Assembly: GCA_900074885.1 (NCBI GenBank)
Contig: FJUW01000056.1
Location: 447,310 to 511,309, forward strand
Source: Rhynchosporium graminicola
Taxonomy: Eukaryota; Ascomycota; Leotiomycetes; Helotiales; Ploettnerulaceae
DNA: 64,000 bases
Direction: 5' to 3'
This document shows positions 14,160 to 25,398 of this stretch, in pieces. How positions within the stretch are numbered: position 1 is the first letter of the stretch; each line of letters opens with the position of its first letter. The position numbers and the translations under genes were made by a program. Below the pieces are notes generated by a model that saw only the letters and a program-made list of their open reading frames with translations, was not told the DNA's origin and ran no database searches.

Positions 14160-14722
14160 TAATTACTACCCGTATAATAGTCGTATAAATAGCCGGATCT
14201 ACTATATATAGTCCGAGGCGTCTATTCCGTATTATAGGTAAGATAGCCGGATCTATTATATATAGTCCGAGGCGTCTGTCTTCGTATTATAGGTATTCGT
14301 ATAGTAATAGTAAGTCCAGGGTACTAGCTTTCTTACGTATGCGTATTATCTACTGCTCGAAAGCAGATCCTCCTTTATTTCATTAAGAATATGAGGCGTA
14401 AGTAAGGTAGCCGGATCTACTATATATAGTCCGAGGCGTCTATCGCCGTATTATAGGTATACGTATAATAATGGCAAGTCTAGGGTACTAGCTTTCTTAC
14501 GTACGCGTATTATCTACTGCTCGAAGGCAGATCCTCCTTCGTTTAATTAAGAATATCAGGCGTAAGTAAGGCAGTCGGATCTACTATATATAGTCTGAGG
14601 CGTCTATATCCGTATCGTTAGTATACGTATAATAATAGCAGAGCTAGGGTACTAGCTTTCTTACGTACGCGTATCGTCTACTACTCGAAAGCAGATCCTC
14701 CTCTATCTAATTAAGAATATTA
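14160..14722 (-). repeat. 164-bp tandem repeats in the A1 leader
   Basis: Two full units (14395-14558 and 14559-14722) begin at ggcgtaagtaagg, with partial units upstream. Each carries gatctactatatatagtc, which centres on a 12-bp palindrome and can fold as a hairpin, and ends with tactgctcgaa.gcagatcc. A2 has about one unit here, which accounts for most of the length difference between A1 and A2. Confidence 0.8.
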
Positions 14723-14740
14723 AGAATAAGTTAATTCTAA

Positions 14741-14957
14741 TATTATAGGGCGAATATAAAGTATATAATATAAAAGCTCGTCTATATTACAAGGAGAATT
14801 AACTAAGGACAGAAGGGAGAAATAAGAGTCTCCCTTCGAAGAAAAGATAATACCGCGGCCGCTAGTAATAGTAGTATTAAAACACGTATAATAATATATC
14901 AGATACTAGCGTAGACGCCTCAGGCGTCAAGTATAGTAACGGGTGCAACCCGTCACC
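14741..14957 (-). repeat. 5' LTR of A1
   Basis: 217 bp, start tattatagggcg, end acccgtcacc, followed by the duplication cgtaa. On the minus strand the next bases, ttagaattaactt, are the putative primer binding region, shared with A2 and element F. Confidence 0.9.
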
Positions 14958-15674
14958 CGTAAGTTCTTTAATTCTAATCCTTTAAGGTTTTAACTAATTA
15001 CTTAATATCTTAAGAACTATCGTATGAACCTTTAGTAAGTACTTAAAGATACTAAAGCTAAGAGAGCTTTAAAGAAAAGTAGTATAGATCAGATTCCGAG
15101 GTCGAGATCCTTAATATAAAGTCTATTAGATCTAGACTTTGTATAAAGAAGAGAGATTATAGTAAAAGTATAAGTAAAGCTTCTGCTTATAACTTTTTAG
15201 AATTATCTAGTAGTAGAACCCTCTGAGGATCGGAAGTACTATACTAAGTACCGGATTAAGCGCTAGAAGAATAGTTTAGACTAAGTATATTTTTATCTTC
15301 TTATATAAGTATTCGCAGATCCCTAAAAGCCTAGTCTTAGTCTAATTTTTATATAACAAAAATACGCTAAGTAAGCGACTTACTATTATACTTAAAGCTC
15401 ATCTATCTATAATCTATAATTTCTAAAATCTAAGAGAGATCTGAAAGCTTTGAATTTCTATTAAGTAAGATTCTTTATAAGGCTATCTACTAGTATATTA
15501 TTAGTTAGTAGATAAGTTACTATAAATAATCCCTTATTATACTCTTACTTAAGCTATATATTTTGAATATTAATATATTATAGTTTAGTAATTATTCTTT
15601 AAAGATCTCCTAAGTCTCTCTAATATCGAAAGTAAGATCCTTAAATAATCTCTAAAGAGCTATAGTCTCTTTTA
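14958..15674. mobile_element. Copia-related remnant C, right part
   Basis: Continues the repeat interrupted by A1 and matches about 55980-56760. Two converging coding traces are visible. On the plus strand (about 15040-15300) there is a frame with EILNIKSI and KKRDYS. On the minus strand (about 15670-15400) lies the C-terminal part of Ty1/copia RNase H, as in copy J. It ends at 15674, where family D sequence begins. Heavily RIP-mutated. Confidence 0.6.
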
Positions 15675-16533
15675 AACTCTCTAGTAATAGTAAGCTCTAG
15701 GTACAATGGTTCTATTAGAAGGTAATCATATAGTTACTTAATAATTCTCCTTATTATTTCGTCTAACTAAGTCCTAAGGCCGAGGTTATAAGTAATTCGA
15801 GTATAAGATATATAGTAATAGAGATTAGCTTATCTTTAGATAAGATCTAGTACGATTCTCTAATAGATAGCTAGTGCTAATAGATAATATCTCCTTTACT
15901 AATAGTATTTCTCTCTTATTTCCTTAAGGATAGCTTAAGTATCTTTAATTTGAAGAACCTAATCTAATTACTTACTTTCTTTTTGTTCAAGTTCTTCTTC
16001 GAGATTAGCTATATAATAATCTAGTTGTTTCTCGATATCCCTAGTATTAACTCGAAATATAATAGTAATAGTATTATAATAAGCTATAATATAGTTTATG
16101 TCTAAGTTAGATATATAATTTCGAAGAGGTTAATTCTTATTATTATATAGAAGATTATTAAATAAGTAGTTTCTTTCGTTTATAATACTTTAGCTCTCTT
16201 AGTCTTTATCTAGAAGTTTAATTAAGCTCTCTTCGAATTCTTCACTAGATTTATAAGCTATAAAATTCTATAAAACGTTTTCTGCGCTAGAAGCTTCTTA
16301 GTAATCTAGTCTCTTTTTAGCTAATTCGAATTCTCTCTTAAGTTTATTCTAAGGTTTCCTTTTCTATTTCTTCTTCTAAGAATAATTATATATAAGGTAT
16401 TCTAGGTTATTATATATAAGATAGAGACCTTTCTCTTACTATATATCTTTCCTAGCTTAGCCTTTAGATCTTCTCTTTACTCTATATATTTCTATTAAAT
16501 TATAGTAGTTTTATTTTTTATTTAAGTAAAGCT
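15675..16533 (-). mobile_element. Fragment of gypsy family D (gag region)
   Basis: Collinear with 21640-22560 of element D in the same orientation, for example taagctctaggta near 15690 and ttcgagattagctatataa near 15993. It lies 5' of RT in D, so it is leader/gag sequence. No LTR remains on either side. Confidence 0.7.
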
Positions 16534-16750
16534 TGTGACGGGTTGCACCCGTTAGTATACTTGACGCCTGAGGCGTCTACGCTAGTACCTGACTTATAGT
16601 TATACGTAGACCGATACTACTACTACTAGCGGCCGTGGTATTACCTTTTCTTCGAAGGGAGACTCCTATGCCTCCCTTCTCTCCTTAGTTAATCCTCCTT
16701 ATAATACAGACGAGCTTTTGCACTATACACTTTATATCCGCCCCGTGATA
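16534..16750 (+). repeat. Solo LTR of family A (217 bp)
   Basis: Starts tgtgacgggttgcaccc and ends ccccgtgata; exactly 217 bp. It is among the least mutated A LTRs, so it best shows the ends and the two hairpins acgggttgcacccgt and gacgcctgaggcgtc. No clean 5-bp duplication was found at its edges. Confidence 0.85.
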
Positions 16751-17024
16751 AGCAGTTAAGTTACTTAATGAAGTGAATAGTCTAACCTACTAGCATCTAA
16801 TTCCTCCGTGAATCATGCTCCTGTCCCTATAGGTAAACGAGAACAGGAATATTCCTTTTAATAAGTAACTTCTTCATTCAAAATCTTTACTCTTACTATT
16901 TGCTTTATTAAACGTAGTAATAAGTCACTAGCTCTGAGTATAAGTTATGCCTTGTTTTATTATATCTTTATGATATCGTCTTAAGTCTTATATCGTTATA
17001 AAGCTCTTCTTGAAGGGAAGGTAA
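16751..17024. other. Unassigned AT-rich spacer ending in family B sequence
   Basis: No gene seen. The last 50 bases look like the end of a B-type LTR (tcttatatcgttata at about 16986-17000) joined to a B-type 3' internal end with a purine tract (aagctcttcttgaaggg), suggesting an internally deleted B relative. Confidence 0.4.
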
Positions 17025-17297
17025 TATAATAATAGCTTACCTAAAGGTTATATATGTAGAAGGATACTGCAAGGATATAAGTAGTGACCCAGGCTAATGG
17101 ATATACTAGTATAATTAGCGGCCGACTCGATATAGATATATAACAACATTAGTATATATATGTAAAAGGTTTTATAATTTTCATCTCTTCTTTTTTATTT
17201 GTTTATTATCTTAGTAGTAGATTATATAAGATCGTTCTTAGTATTTTTACTTATTTTATTCATACTTATATATTACCTTAACTCTTATATCGTTATA
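17025..17297 (+). repeat. LTR of a family B relative (273 bp)
   Basis: Start tataataatagcttacc and end atcgttata align with the B LTRs at 36403-36679 and 47921-48198, including tagtagattatataagatcg. A purine tract precedes it, so it was a 3' LTR. The middle is diverged. Confidence 0.7.
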
Positions 17298-17427
17298 CTA
17301 AAATAGATAGTTAAGTATATTTATTTTATTTATTCAAATAAAAAGCTAGTTTAAATAAGATTCACGAACTATAATAGACAGGTTTTTTTAATATTAGCAG
17401 CCTCTCTTGTTTATTTATTATATCTTC

Positions 17428-17563
17428 TGTTAGAATATTCTGATGTTGCTATATTACTAGTTCTGGTAGCATGTGATATAGAACAACATATAAAGCTACC
17501 TATCCTATAGAACTTTAATTAATATAGTAATTACCCCTTAATACTATGACTTATTACTTAATA
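17428..17563 (+). repeat. 5' LTR of E (136 bp)
   Basis: Starts tgttagaatattctgatg and ends ttattacttaata. It pairs with 24477-24612. Confidence 0.85.
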
Positions 17564-17657
17564 GGTTATAAGCCTCGCTTGCGTATCTCTATATAGTATT
17601 CTGAGAAGCTATCCGGAGTAGTATTCTTCTCCGTTAGGACTTTATTAGTCTAAAAGA

Positions 17658-17909
17658 GGCTATCGCTCGTAGCTAATCAGAGGATCGTAAGCCTAAGAGA
17701 CTATTAGTAAATACTAATAAGGCTGAAAGTAAAGCGTACTAATAATTCGAGAGTAAGTAAGTAGTCTTTCGCAACTTAGGAAGGGGCTATCGCTTATAGC
17801 TGATCAGAGGATTATAAGCATAAGAGACTATTAGTAAATAATAATAAGGCTGAAAGTAAAGTATACTAATAAGTCGAGAGTAAGTTAGTAGTCTTTTGTA
17901 ACCTAAGGA
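17658..17909 (+). repeat. 127-bp direct tandem repeat inside E
   Basis: Two adjacent copies (17658-17784, 17785-17909) begin ggctatcgct and end aaccta/acttaggaa, with mostly transition differences. Non-coding as far as can be seen. Confidence 0.85.
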
Positions 17910-18461
17910 ATATTTACAGGAATCCCTAATAAATCTAACTCGAGTATAGCTTCTACGTACTTTCGTTAATAACTAACTATCTCGTATCGATTATGATTCA
18001 TCTTATATACGAAATCCTTATAACTCTACGATTCGAAGCTGATATACTTTCAATAAATACTACGATACGGGACTTAATAGTAGTAAGAGAATAGTAAATA
18101 GTAAGTACTAGACTACTCGGCTCAAAAGTAAACTGACGATTATAATATGATAATTATCCTTTTTAATATTTAAAAGCTTTCGAAATCTTTATTACCCTTA
18201 CCCTTTACTCTGATTTCTTAATCCTTTAATTATTCTTTCCAAGGAATTATAATATAGCAACGTAAAGAATTAAAGGCTTCTGTAACGTTAGAGGAGAGTA
18301 AGGGTATAGAGGCCCGAAGGGACGATATACCGCTCGAGATATACCGGAAGTTATAGAGGTCCGTAGAGGCTATATACTTAAAGTTATGAATTTGAGAAGG
18401 TATATTGGGAAGTGTAGAGATCTATTAGGGCTATATACTAATGCTAGTAAGTATAATATAA

Positions 18462-18952
18462 CGTTCCTGATTCTGACTAGTACGCGGGGTACAGGCTCGT
18501 CAGTTAGTATCAGCTATAAAGTAAAGTAAATAAGAAGTTCGGTTCTTAATTAGAATTAAGACGTTATAAGCAGGTATTAATTACTATATGAATTTAAGCA
18601 CGAAGCTCCTATCTAATAGCAGAAGTACTAGTCTTATATAGAACTTTCGTTCTCTTATGCTAGCTATATAAGACTATCTTATAGAGCGTGCAAGCTCTCG
18701 CGACCTATCCAGCAGTCTAGTATATCACGTGATCCTAGATCACCTATAGCTATAATACTATTATTACTTTAATATAGGTAGATATATAGTACTACTCGCT
18801 TATTTATACTATAATTATATTAGTACCTTTCCTCTAATGGTACTAACTCTTTTCTAGTACTAAAACTCGTCTAGTATACCCTACTAAGTAGTACTATTAG
18901 TATTCTGGTACTAGGACGGTTTTAGTACTAAGAACTATACTAGTTCGTGATA
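18462..18952 (-). repeat. 3' LTR of D (491 bp)
   Basis: Ends ggttcgtgata on the plus strand. Contains the palindrome atcacgtgat and the tagtact-rich segment also present in the partner. Confidence 0.9.
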
Positions 18953-21900
18953 CTATCCCCCTTCTATCTTAGCGTGTCTAAGGATAAAAAACTATTAATA
19001 GTTTTCATTTAGTCCCTAAGAAATCTATTAAAGTATTCTAGAACTTTAATATAAATAACTTATCTCGATTAGATATGATTTCTTTAAGTACTTTATACTT
19101 AGAGATTACTTTCTTAAGGTATACTTATATTAGATATTTAGCTATAAGAGTAAATAAGACTAATACTAAGATTATATACTTAATAAGTTTTTCTATAATG
19201 ATAAGTATTATATTATAGCTAACTCCTATAACTAGGTCCTTCGATAGCGGTAATAGCCTTATAAAGTCCTATAATATCGATTTCTAAGATATTAGTAGTA
19301 TTAGTACTATAATTATCTACTTATAAAGTCAATATTAAGAAGACTTATTCTTAATATAAGTATTATAGTTAGCTAGTACTTTTTTGATTACTCGGCAGAG
19401 TCCTTCTAACTAATAGTTTCTTAAAATCCTTAGATATATTCTTCGTATCCCTTAGTATCTATATGTAAGAAGCTTATATTATTCCTTAATATATACTTTT
19501 ACTAAGCTTAATAGAAGCTAAACTTTCCTATTAACTCGTATAATATTATTCTTAATTATATTTCTAGTAATAAGTTCCTTAGTTATATCTAGAGATAATC
19601 TGTCTTTCTTCTATACTTCTTTATACTAAAGTCTCTTAATTTCTTACTTAATTATAATAGCTTCTCGGATATTAGTAACTATATCTCTATTATCTAGCTA
19701 TCTAAGTAAGACGGTCTTATTATAGACTTTATTATTCTTATAACTTAGTAATCTACTAAAAGTATCTACTTATATATTATCTTTTCCTTATATATACTTA
19801 ATAACTAAGTTAAAAGAAGTAAGTTCTTCGGACTATTAGGCTAATTGATAACTATCTAAGACTTTAGTAGTTATAAAAGTTCGGAGATTTATATAATTAG
19901 TATAAATAATAACTAGAAGCTTAGCTCCTTATAAGTATATTTTCTAGTATTTAAGTACTTTAATAATTACTATAAGTTCTTTCTTATAGATATTATAATT
20001 CTATTTAGCTAGAGATATTTTCTCTGAAATGTAAGCGACTAAGTATACCTATCCTTTATTATCTCGCGATAAGTATATTATACTAATATAAGTATTAGAG
20101 GTATTTATTTCTATTATACTTTCCTTCTTTTCGTCGAAACTATATAAGATTAGTTCTTTTATAAATTCTTCCTTAATCCTTTAGAAAGCCTCCTTATACT
20201 AGCTAATTTATATAAAAGGAACGCTTTTCCTTATTAAGCTCGTAAGCAGTTTAATAATCTTAGAATAGTTTCTAATAAACTATTAGTAGAAGTTAGCGAA
20301 ACCTAAATATAACTATATATCTTTAATATTCTTTAGAGACTCTTATTTATTTATAGCTCTAATTTTCTCTAGATTAATACTTATCTCTTCTAAGCGGATA
20401 ATATATCTTAGGAAAGTAACTTATTTAACTGAAAATTTATATTTCGATAACTTTAGTTCAGAATCTACTTTACGTAAAGCTTCTATAACTTAGTTAATAT
20501 AACCTTAATATACTTCGATAGTTTCTAAGTATATTAGAATATTATCTAGATAATATATAGCGAACCTCTTAATAAAATCTTTAAGAATATTATTATTCTA
20601 TTTCTAATATATAGCTAAAGTATTAGTTAAGCTAAATAGTATTATTATATATTACTATAGTCTTAAGAGTAATACGAAAGCAGTTTTATACTTATATCCT
20701 TTCTTAATTCGGATTAAATTAAACGCGTTATATTAATCTAACTTAGTATATATCTTTATTCTAGCTAGCTTATCCTATAGATACTAAGTATTCGATAAAG
20801 GGTATATATCTCTTATAATCCTATTATTAATTATCTAATAGTCTTCATATAATCTCCCTTTAGGATCTCTTACATTCTTAACTACTAGTTTATTAATAGC
20901 GTATAGTAATTTAGACTTTCGAATCTATCCTTTCTTTATACTTAACTTCTAATACTCTTTAGGCGTTCTTATAATATTATAATTATAATAACGAAGTTTC
21001 TTTACGATAAATATAAATCTATTTTTAAAGTTTATTTCATAATCCTAAGGTTTATACTTAAGTAGAGCCCTTATATCCTACGGATCCTCGAATAATTTCG
21101 AGAACTTCTTATATAGTTCGAGTAGCTACTCCTAAATATTATCTATCTAATTAAGATAATTCCTAAGTTCTATCTAACTAGGAACCTAACTTAACTAAAT
21201 AAAGTCTATTAGCGTTATTATTTAGGAGGTAGCGCTAGCTTCTCTTCTACTAGCTAGTTAATTACGTTTATATTTATAATTACTAAATATAACTTTCTTA
21301 GTTACTTAATTTATACTAAGATTATAGTTATATAACTATAACGTTTCTAATACGATATTATATTATCTGGTAAGTACTATATCGAAATAGAGTATTTCTT
21401 CGTATCTATTAATAACTATCTTTATTCTTTTTATCTTTCTATAGATCTATTTATCTAATCTAGCGCTTTTCTTATCTAATAAGATAAAGTAATATAGTTT
21501 CAGGTTAATAATAATAGGAATATTCTATTTCTCGATAAAGGCCGAGTTTATAAAGTATCTTATAGCTCCTGAATCGATAAGTGATTTTTTCTTAATATTA
21601 TCTATTATAACTAATAAGATTAACTAATCGAACTCTTTTGTAATAATAAGCTCTAGGTATAATAGTTTTATTAAGAAGTAATTATATACTTCTTTAATAA
21701 TTCTTCGTATTATTTTATTTAATTAAGTCCTGAGGCTAGGTCTTTAAGAAATTAGGATATAGGGTATATAGTAATAAAGATTAGCTTGCCTTTAGATCAG
21801 ATCTAGTACTATTTTCTAATAAGTAGTAAGTTCTAATAAGTATTATCTTCTCTGCTAATAGTATTCCCCTCTTATTTCCTTAATAATAGCTTAAGTATTT

Positions 21901-23324
21901 TTAATTCGAAGGAACTGATCTAATTATTCGAATTCCTTTAGTTCAAGTTCTCCTTCGAGATTAGCTATATAACGATCTGATTATACCTTAATATCCCTTA
22001 TATTAACTTAGATTATAATAGTAATAATATCGTAATAAATTATAATATAGTTTATACTCTAGTTAGATATATTATAAGTTTAGTAATATTCTATAAAATC
22101 AGACTTTATTCTATTATAGACTTATATTCTTCTTCTATTATTATAATTTCGAAGAGTCTAGTTTTCATTATTATATAGGACATTATTATGCAGATAGTTT
22201 CTTTTATCTATAATACTCTAGCTTCCTTAGTCTTTATTTAGAAGTTTAACTAAGTTCTCTTCGAATTCTTTACTAGATTTATAAGCTATAAAGTCCAACT
22301 AACTTTATTCTACGCTAGAAGCTTCTTAGTAATCTAGCTTTCTTTCTACTAATCCTAATTCTCTCTTAAGTTTATTCTAGAGTTTCTTTTCTTATTTCTT
22401 CTTCTAAGAATAATTATATATAAGATATCCCGGCTTATTATACGTATAATAAAGACTCTTCTCTCGACGTTTATTTTTCTTAGCTTAGCTTTTAGATCCT
22501 CTCTTTACTCTATCTAATTCTATTAGATTATAATAATTATATTTATTATTCGAGTAAAGCTAGAAATTTCCTTAATACTTATTATATTATTATAGAAATT
22601 AGGGCTTCTAGAGGTAAGTAGATATAAAATATGCTCCTTTCTTCTTCACTTATTCCTAGATTTACTTATTAATAGTAATAGATAATTTAATTAAGTTCTT
22701 TAAGTTATCTAGTTTATTAGTTCTAGAGAGCTTATCTTTAATATAGTTCTTAAGGCTTTAGTAATATTAGACTCTTGACCTACTATCTATCTAGTCTAAC
22801 TATATAAAGTAGTAGTAGAACTCGGTACTATATTTGTAAATAGATCCTTACTATCGAATTCCGAGTGGGTGCTTCTCAGCTTATTCTTTCTTATTAAGAT
22901 CTCTAAGGATTCCTTTAATAGTAATAGTAAAGCTTATAATAATTCGAAAGATAACTCGACTTTTTTTAGTTATAGTAATAAAATAAGCTCTAGTTAAGTA
23001 TCGATTAACTAAGTAATTACTTAAAGCTAGTTCGATCTAATAAGCTATAATATTATAAAGGAATAAAGTAATCTATAAGACTTTAAGAGAGTCCGCTTCG
23101 AACTTATCTCTATTAAAAGCGAGATATATTTAGTACTAAAGGATAGATTATCCTAAGTTATTATAGTTTCTATAATAAGTATTAAGTAAGTTAATTCAGA
23201 GTAGAATAACTTTATTATTCTTCTCTATCTTACTAACTTAAGATCTTTCTCTTATAACTAATCTTTCTTTTAGGGCTATTTCGTTCTTACTAATAATACT
23301 TTAAGTAAAGTACTTAAAGTATAA

Positions 23325-23815
23325 TATTCCTAGTTCTAATTAGTATATAGGGTATAAGCTCGTTAGTTAGTATTAGCTATAAAGTAAAGTAAATAAGAAG
23401 TTCGGTTCTTAATTAGAATTAAGACGTTATAAGCAGGTATTAGTTATTATATAAATTTGAGTACAAAGCTCCTATCTAATAGCAGAAGTGCTAGTCTTAT
23501 ATAGAACCTTCGTTCCTTTATACTACCTATATAAGACCGTATTATAGAGCGTGTAAGCTCTCGCGACCTATCTAGTGGTTTAATATATCACGTGATCCTA
23601 GATCACCTATAGCTATAATACTATTATTACTTTAATACAGGTAGATATATAGTACTACTTCCTTATTTATACTATAACTATATTAGTACCTTTCCTCTAA
23701 TAGTACTAACTCTTTTCTAGTACTAAAACTCGTCTAGTATACCCCACTAGGTGGTACTATTAGTATTCTGGTGCTAGGACGGTTTTAGTGCCAAGAACTA
23801 TGCTGGTTCGTGACA
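23325..23815 (-). repeat. 5' LTR of D (491 bp)
   Basis: Same length as its partner. The end gctggttcgtgaca is less mutated and shows the true TGTCACGAACC start on the minus strand. Differences from the partner are mostly C/T and G/A. Confidence 0.9.
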
Positions 23816-23830
23816 TATAATAGCATTAAG

Positions 23831-23947
23831 TTATCTACTAAGGGAGCTAAGGAAAGAATATATAGTAGGGCTAGACGGAGCTATCTACTAGGGGAGCTTA
23901 GGAGAGAATATATAGTAGGGCTAGACGGAGACACATACTAGGGGAGC
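23831..23947 (+). repeat. 50-bp tandem repeats inside E
   Basis: Copies at 23831-23880 and 23881-23930 share ctactaggggagct and tagtagggctagacggag. A partial third copy (23931-23947) and a diverged piece near 24030 follow. No coding potential seen. Confidence 0.8.
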
Positions 23948-24476
23948 ACAATTCCTGAAGAAGGAAGATATATATAATATAGAGACCTGCAGGGCCTATA
24001 TATTATAGCTAGCAGGTACGAGAGTATAGAGTGACCTACTAAGGGAGCTTAAGACGAGTAGAGTACCTCGTAGGAAATAGAGTAAGTTAGTATAGGCTTA
24101 TCTATAAGATATACTAGCGAGCTATATTTTTAATAGCTTAAGAGGTCTTAAGTTAATAATACTTAACTTAGTCTACTTAAAAGTCTATCCTTAGTTTATA
24201 AGGTAGTTTTACAAGTTAACTTGCTATACTTTCTTATCTCTTCTTCCAGACGCAGGCTCTTAGCTTCTCCTTGATCTTCGATATCGGTATCTGACCTTAC
24301 TTCTACTTCTGATTCTACTTCTCGTTAGTCACTCTCTCTTATTGCTTCAGTTTCGAGAATTAGCTTTTTAGAAAATTAATTAGGAAATTACTAGTTAAGA
24401 TATAATAAATTCGTTAAATAGATAGAGTTCAAAGGAAAGGATAGCTAAGATATATAGTATACCCTAGATAGAGGAG

Positions 24477-24612
24477 TATTGGAATATTCTAGTGTTACTA
24501 TGTTACTAGTTCTAGTAGCACGTGATATAGAATAATATATATAGCTACCTATCCTGTAGAACTTTAATTAATACAGTAGTCAACTCTTGACATTATGACT
24601 TATTGCTTAATA
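24477..24612 (+). repeat. 3' LTR of E (136 bp)
   Basis: Starts tattggaatattc and ends ttattgcttaata, followed by the duplication tcttc. Confidence 0.85.
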
Positions 24613-24617
24613 TCTTC

Positions 24618-25174
24618 GCATATTATAAGTAGTATTCCTTCTTAGCTTATAGTTCAGTATATTCTAAAAGCTACATCACGCTCATCTCGTAACCTCTTAA
24701 ATCACTACTTAGAGTATTTATCTTCAAAGCTCGACTAGTTATTGGATGAGGCGCAAGAACTAACTACTAGATCATGCAACAGCTTTTAGCTTAATAGATA
24801 TAGTCAGAATAATATGTCAATATCTACTATTTAACTTTCGTAAATACAAATATCAATTTAAGTGCGATCAGCAGGCTCTAATTAGCCAAAAACATCTCAG
24901 CGAGACTTTAGGGCTAAGCCTTAGCTTTTGATATTTTTAATGCTTCAGGACTGTGAAAACCCTATTTATTCTACATAGCACCTCAAAACTTCTTCGTTGC
25001 TCAACCCTAGTTCGCACGAATAGTACCTTGCGTTCGGAACACGATTAAACTTTTCAAAAAAGTGAAGGTAAATTGTTTGGGCGCCCCTGCGGTGAGGGCA
25101 TCTCAGCTAGCGTCAACCTATCGGTCCTGATCGATAAGAACGTAAGTCGTAAGTGTTAGTCCTGGGGCTGAGGG
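24618..25174. other. Left border of gene island 1, no gene seen
   Basis: Composition changes here from RIP-type AT-rich to ordinary, with normal CpA/TpG from about 24,700. No complete reading frame found. An imperfect dyad atcggtcctgatcgat lies near 25114, of unknown meaning. Confidence 0.5.
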
Positions 25175-25344
25175 TCACAGCCAAACAAGCCCGGGCACTC
25201 GAGTACAGGACCAGAGGTCGATATACTTCTGCCAGATCTCAAAGAGCTCACCACTGAAGTACAGAATCACTGTGGAATTGGTTTCTCCTCCGCTGGGAGT
25301 AGCAGTTTTCCAGCGGTAAGTCTGCGTGTGCCAAGTTGCTGCCA
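25175..25344 (-). pseudogene. Candidate terminal exon of a lost minus-strand gene
   Basis: A stop-free frame runs from 25342 down to a TGA at 25177-25175 (55 codons). It begins just after a good 3' splice context (complement of ttgttattcag, AG at 25346-25345) and has a protein-like composition, with WHTQTYRWKTATP, TVILYFSGELFEIWQKYIDLW and a C-terminal VPGLVWL. There is no ATG. The sequence where upstream exons would lie is the transporter gene on the other strand, starting at 25399, so only a last exon seems to survive. I do not recognise the family. It could be a relic of a former cluster gene or a chance frame. Confidence 0.4.
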
Positions 25345-25398
25345 CTGAATAACAAGAACACTATATTTTATCAGTACTGATTAGGAAAGCAGCACGAC

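Larger units (their letters stand above)
9032..14957 (-). mobile_element. Complete Ty3/gypsy chromovirus-like element A1 (5,926 bp)
   Basis: Two 217-bp LTRs (9032-9248, 14741-14957) are bounded by the exact duplication cgtaa (9027-9031, 14958-14962). On the minus strand, 5' to 3': leader with 164-bp tandem repeats, gag (about 12900-14100), reverse transcriptase (about 11750-12220), RNase H (about 11230-11420), integrase (about 9900-10900), a chromodomain-like tail near 9280-9420 and a purine-rich tract (complement of ccctcctcctg) before the 3' LTR. A stop-free stretch at 12217-12023 preserves the RT start, with FIKKL, LRFYIDYYKLN and KKDRYLL. The rest is riddled with TAG/TAA. It is the best-preserved copy of family A here and is inserted in repeat C. 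Confidence 0.9.
18462..23815 (-). mobile_element. Complete Ty3/gypsy element D (5,354 bp)
   Basis: Two LTRs of exactly 491 bp (18462-18952, 23325-23815) are flanked by tataa (18457-18461, 23816-23820). On the minus strand: gag about 21640-23300, RT about 20380-20900 (YLDNILIY near 20555, original YLDDILIY), RNase H about 19950-20110, integrase about 19050-19600, then a polypurine tract (complement of tatcccccttctatc) before the 3' LTR. No chromodomain was identified. RIP stops throughout. Nested in element E. Confidence 0.9.
17428..24612 (+). mobile_element. LTR element E, apparently non-autonomous, containing element D
   Basis: Two 136-bp LTRs (17428-17563, 24477-24612) are flanked by the exact duplication tcttc (17423-17427, 24613-24617). 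A tract gatagaggag precedes the right LTR, giving a plus orientation. With D (18462-23815) removed, the interior is only about 1.56 kb. I see no reverse transcriptase, integrase or zinc knuckle in it on either strand. It contains two tandem repeat arrays instead. The TGTTAG.. LTR start is copia-like. The right edge abuts gene island 1. Confidence 0.75.

Noticed and set aside
14395..14722. Regular repeats resembling a CRISPR array
   Set aside because: Units are 164 bp with no unique spacers and belong to the retrotransposon leader; the organism is a fungus.
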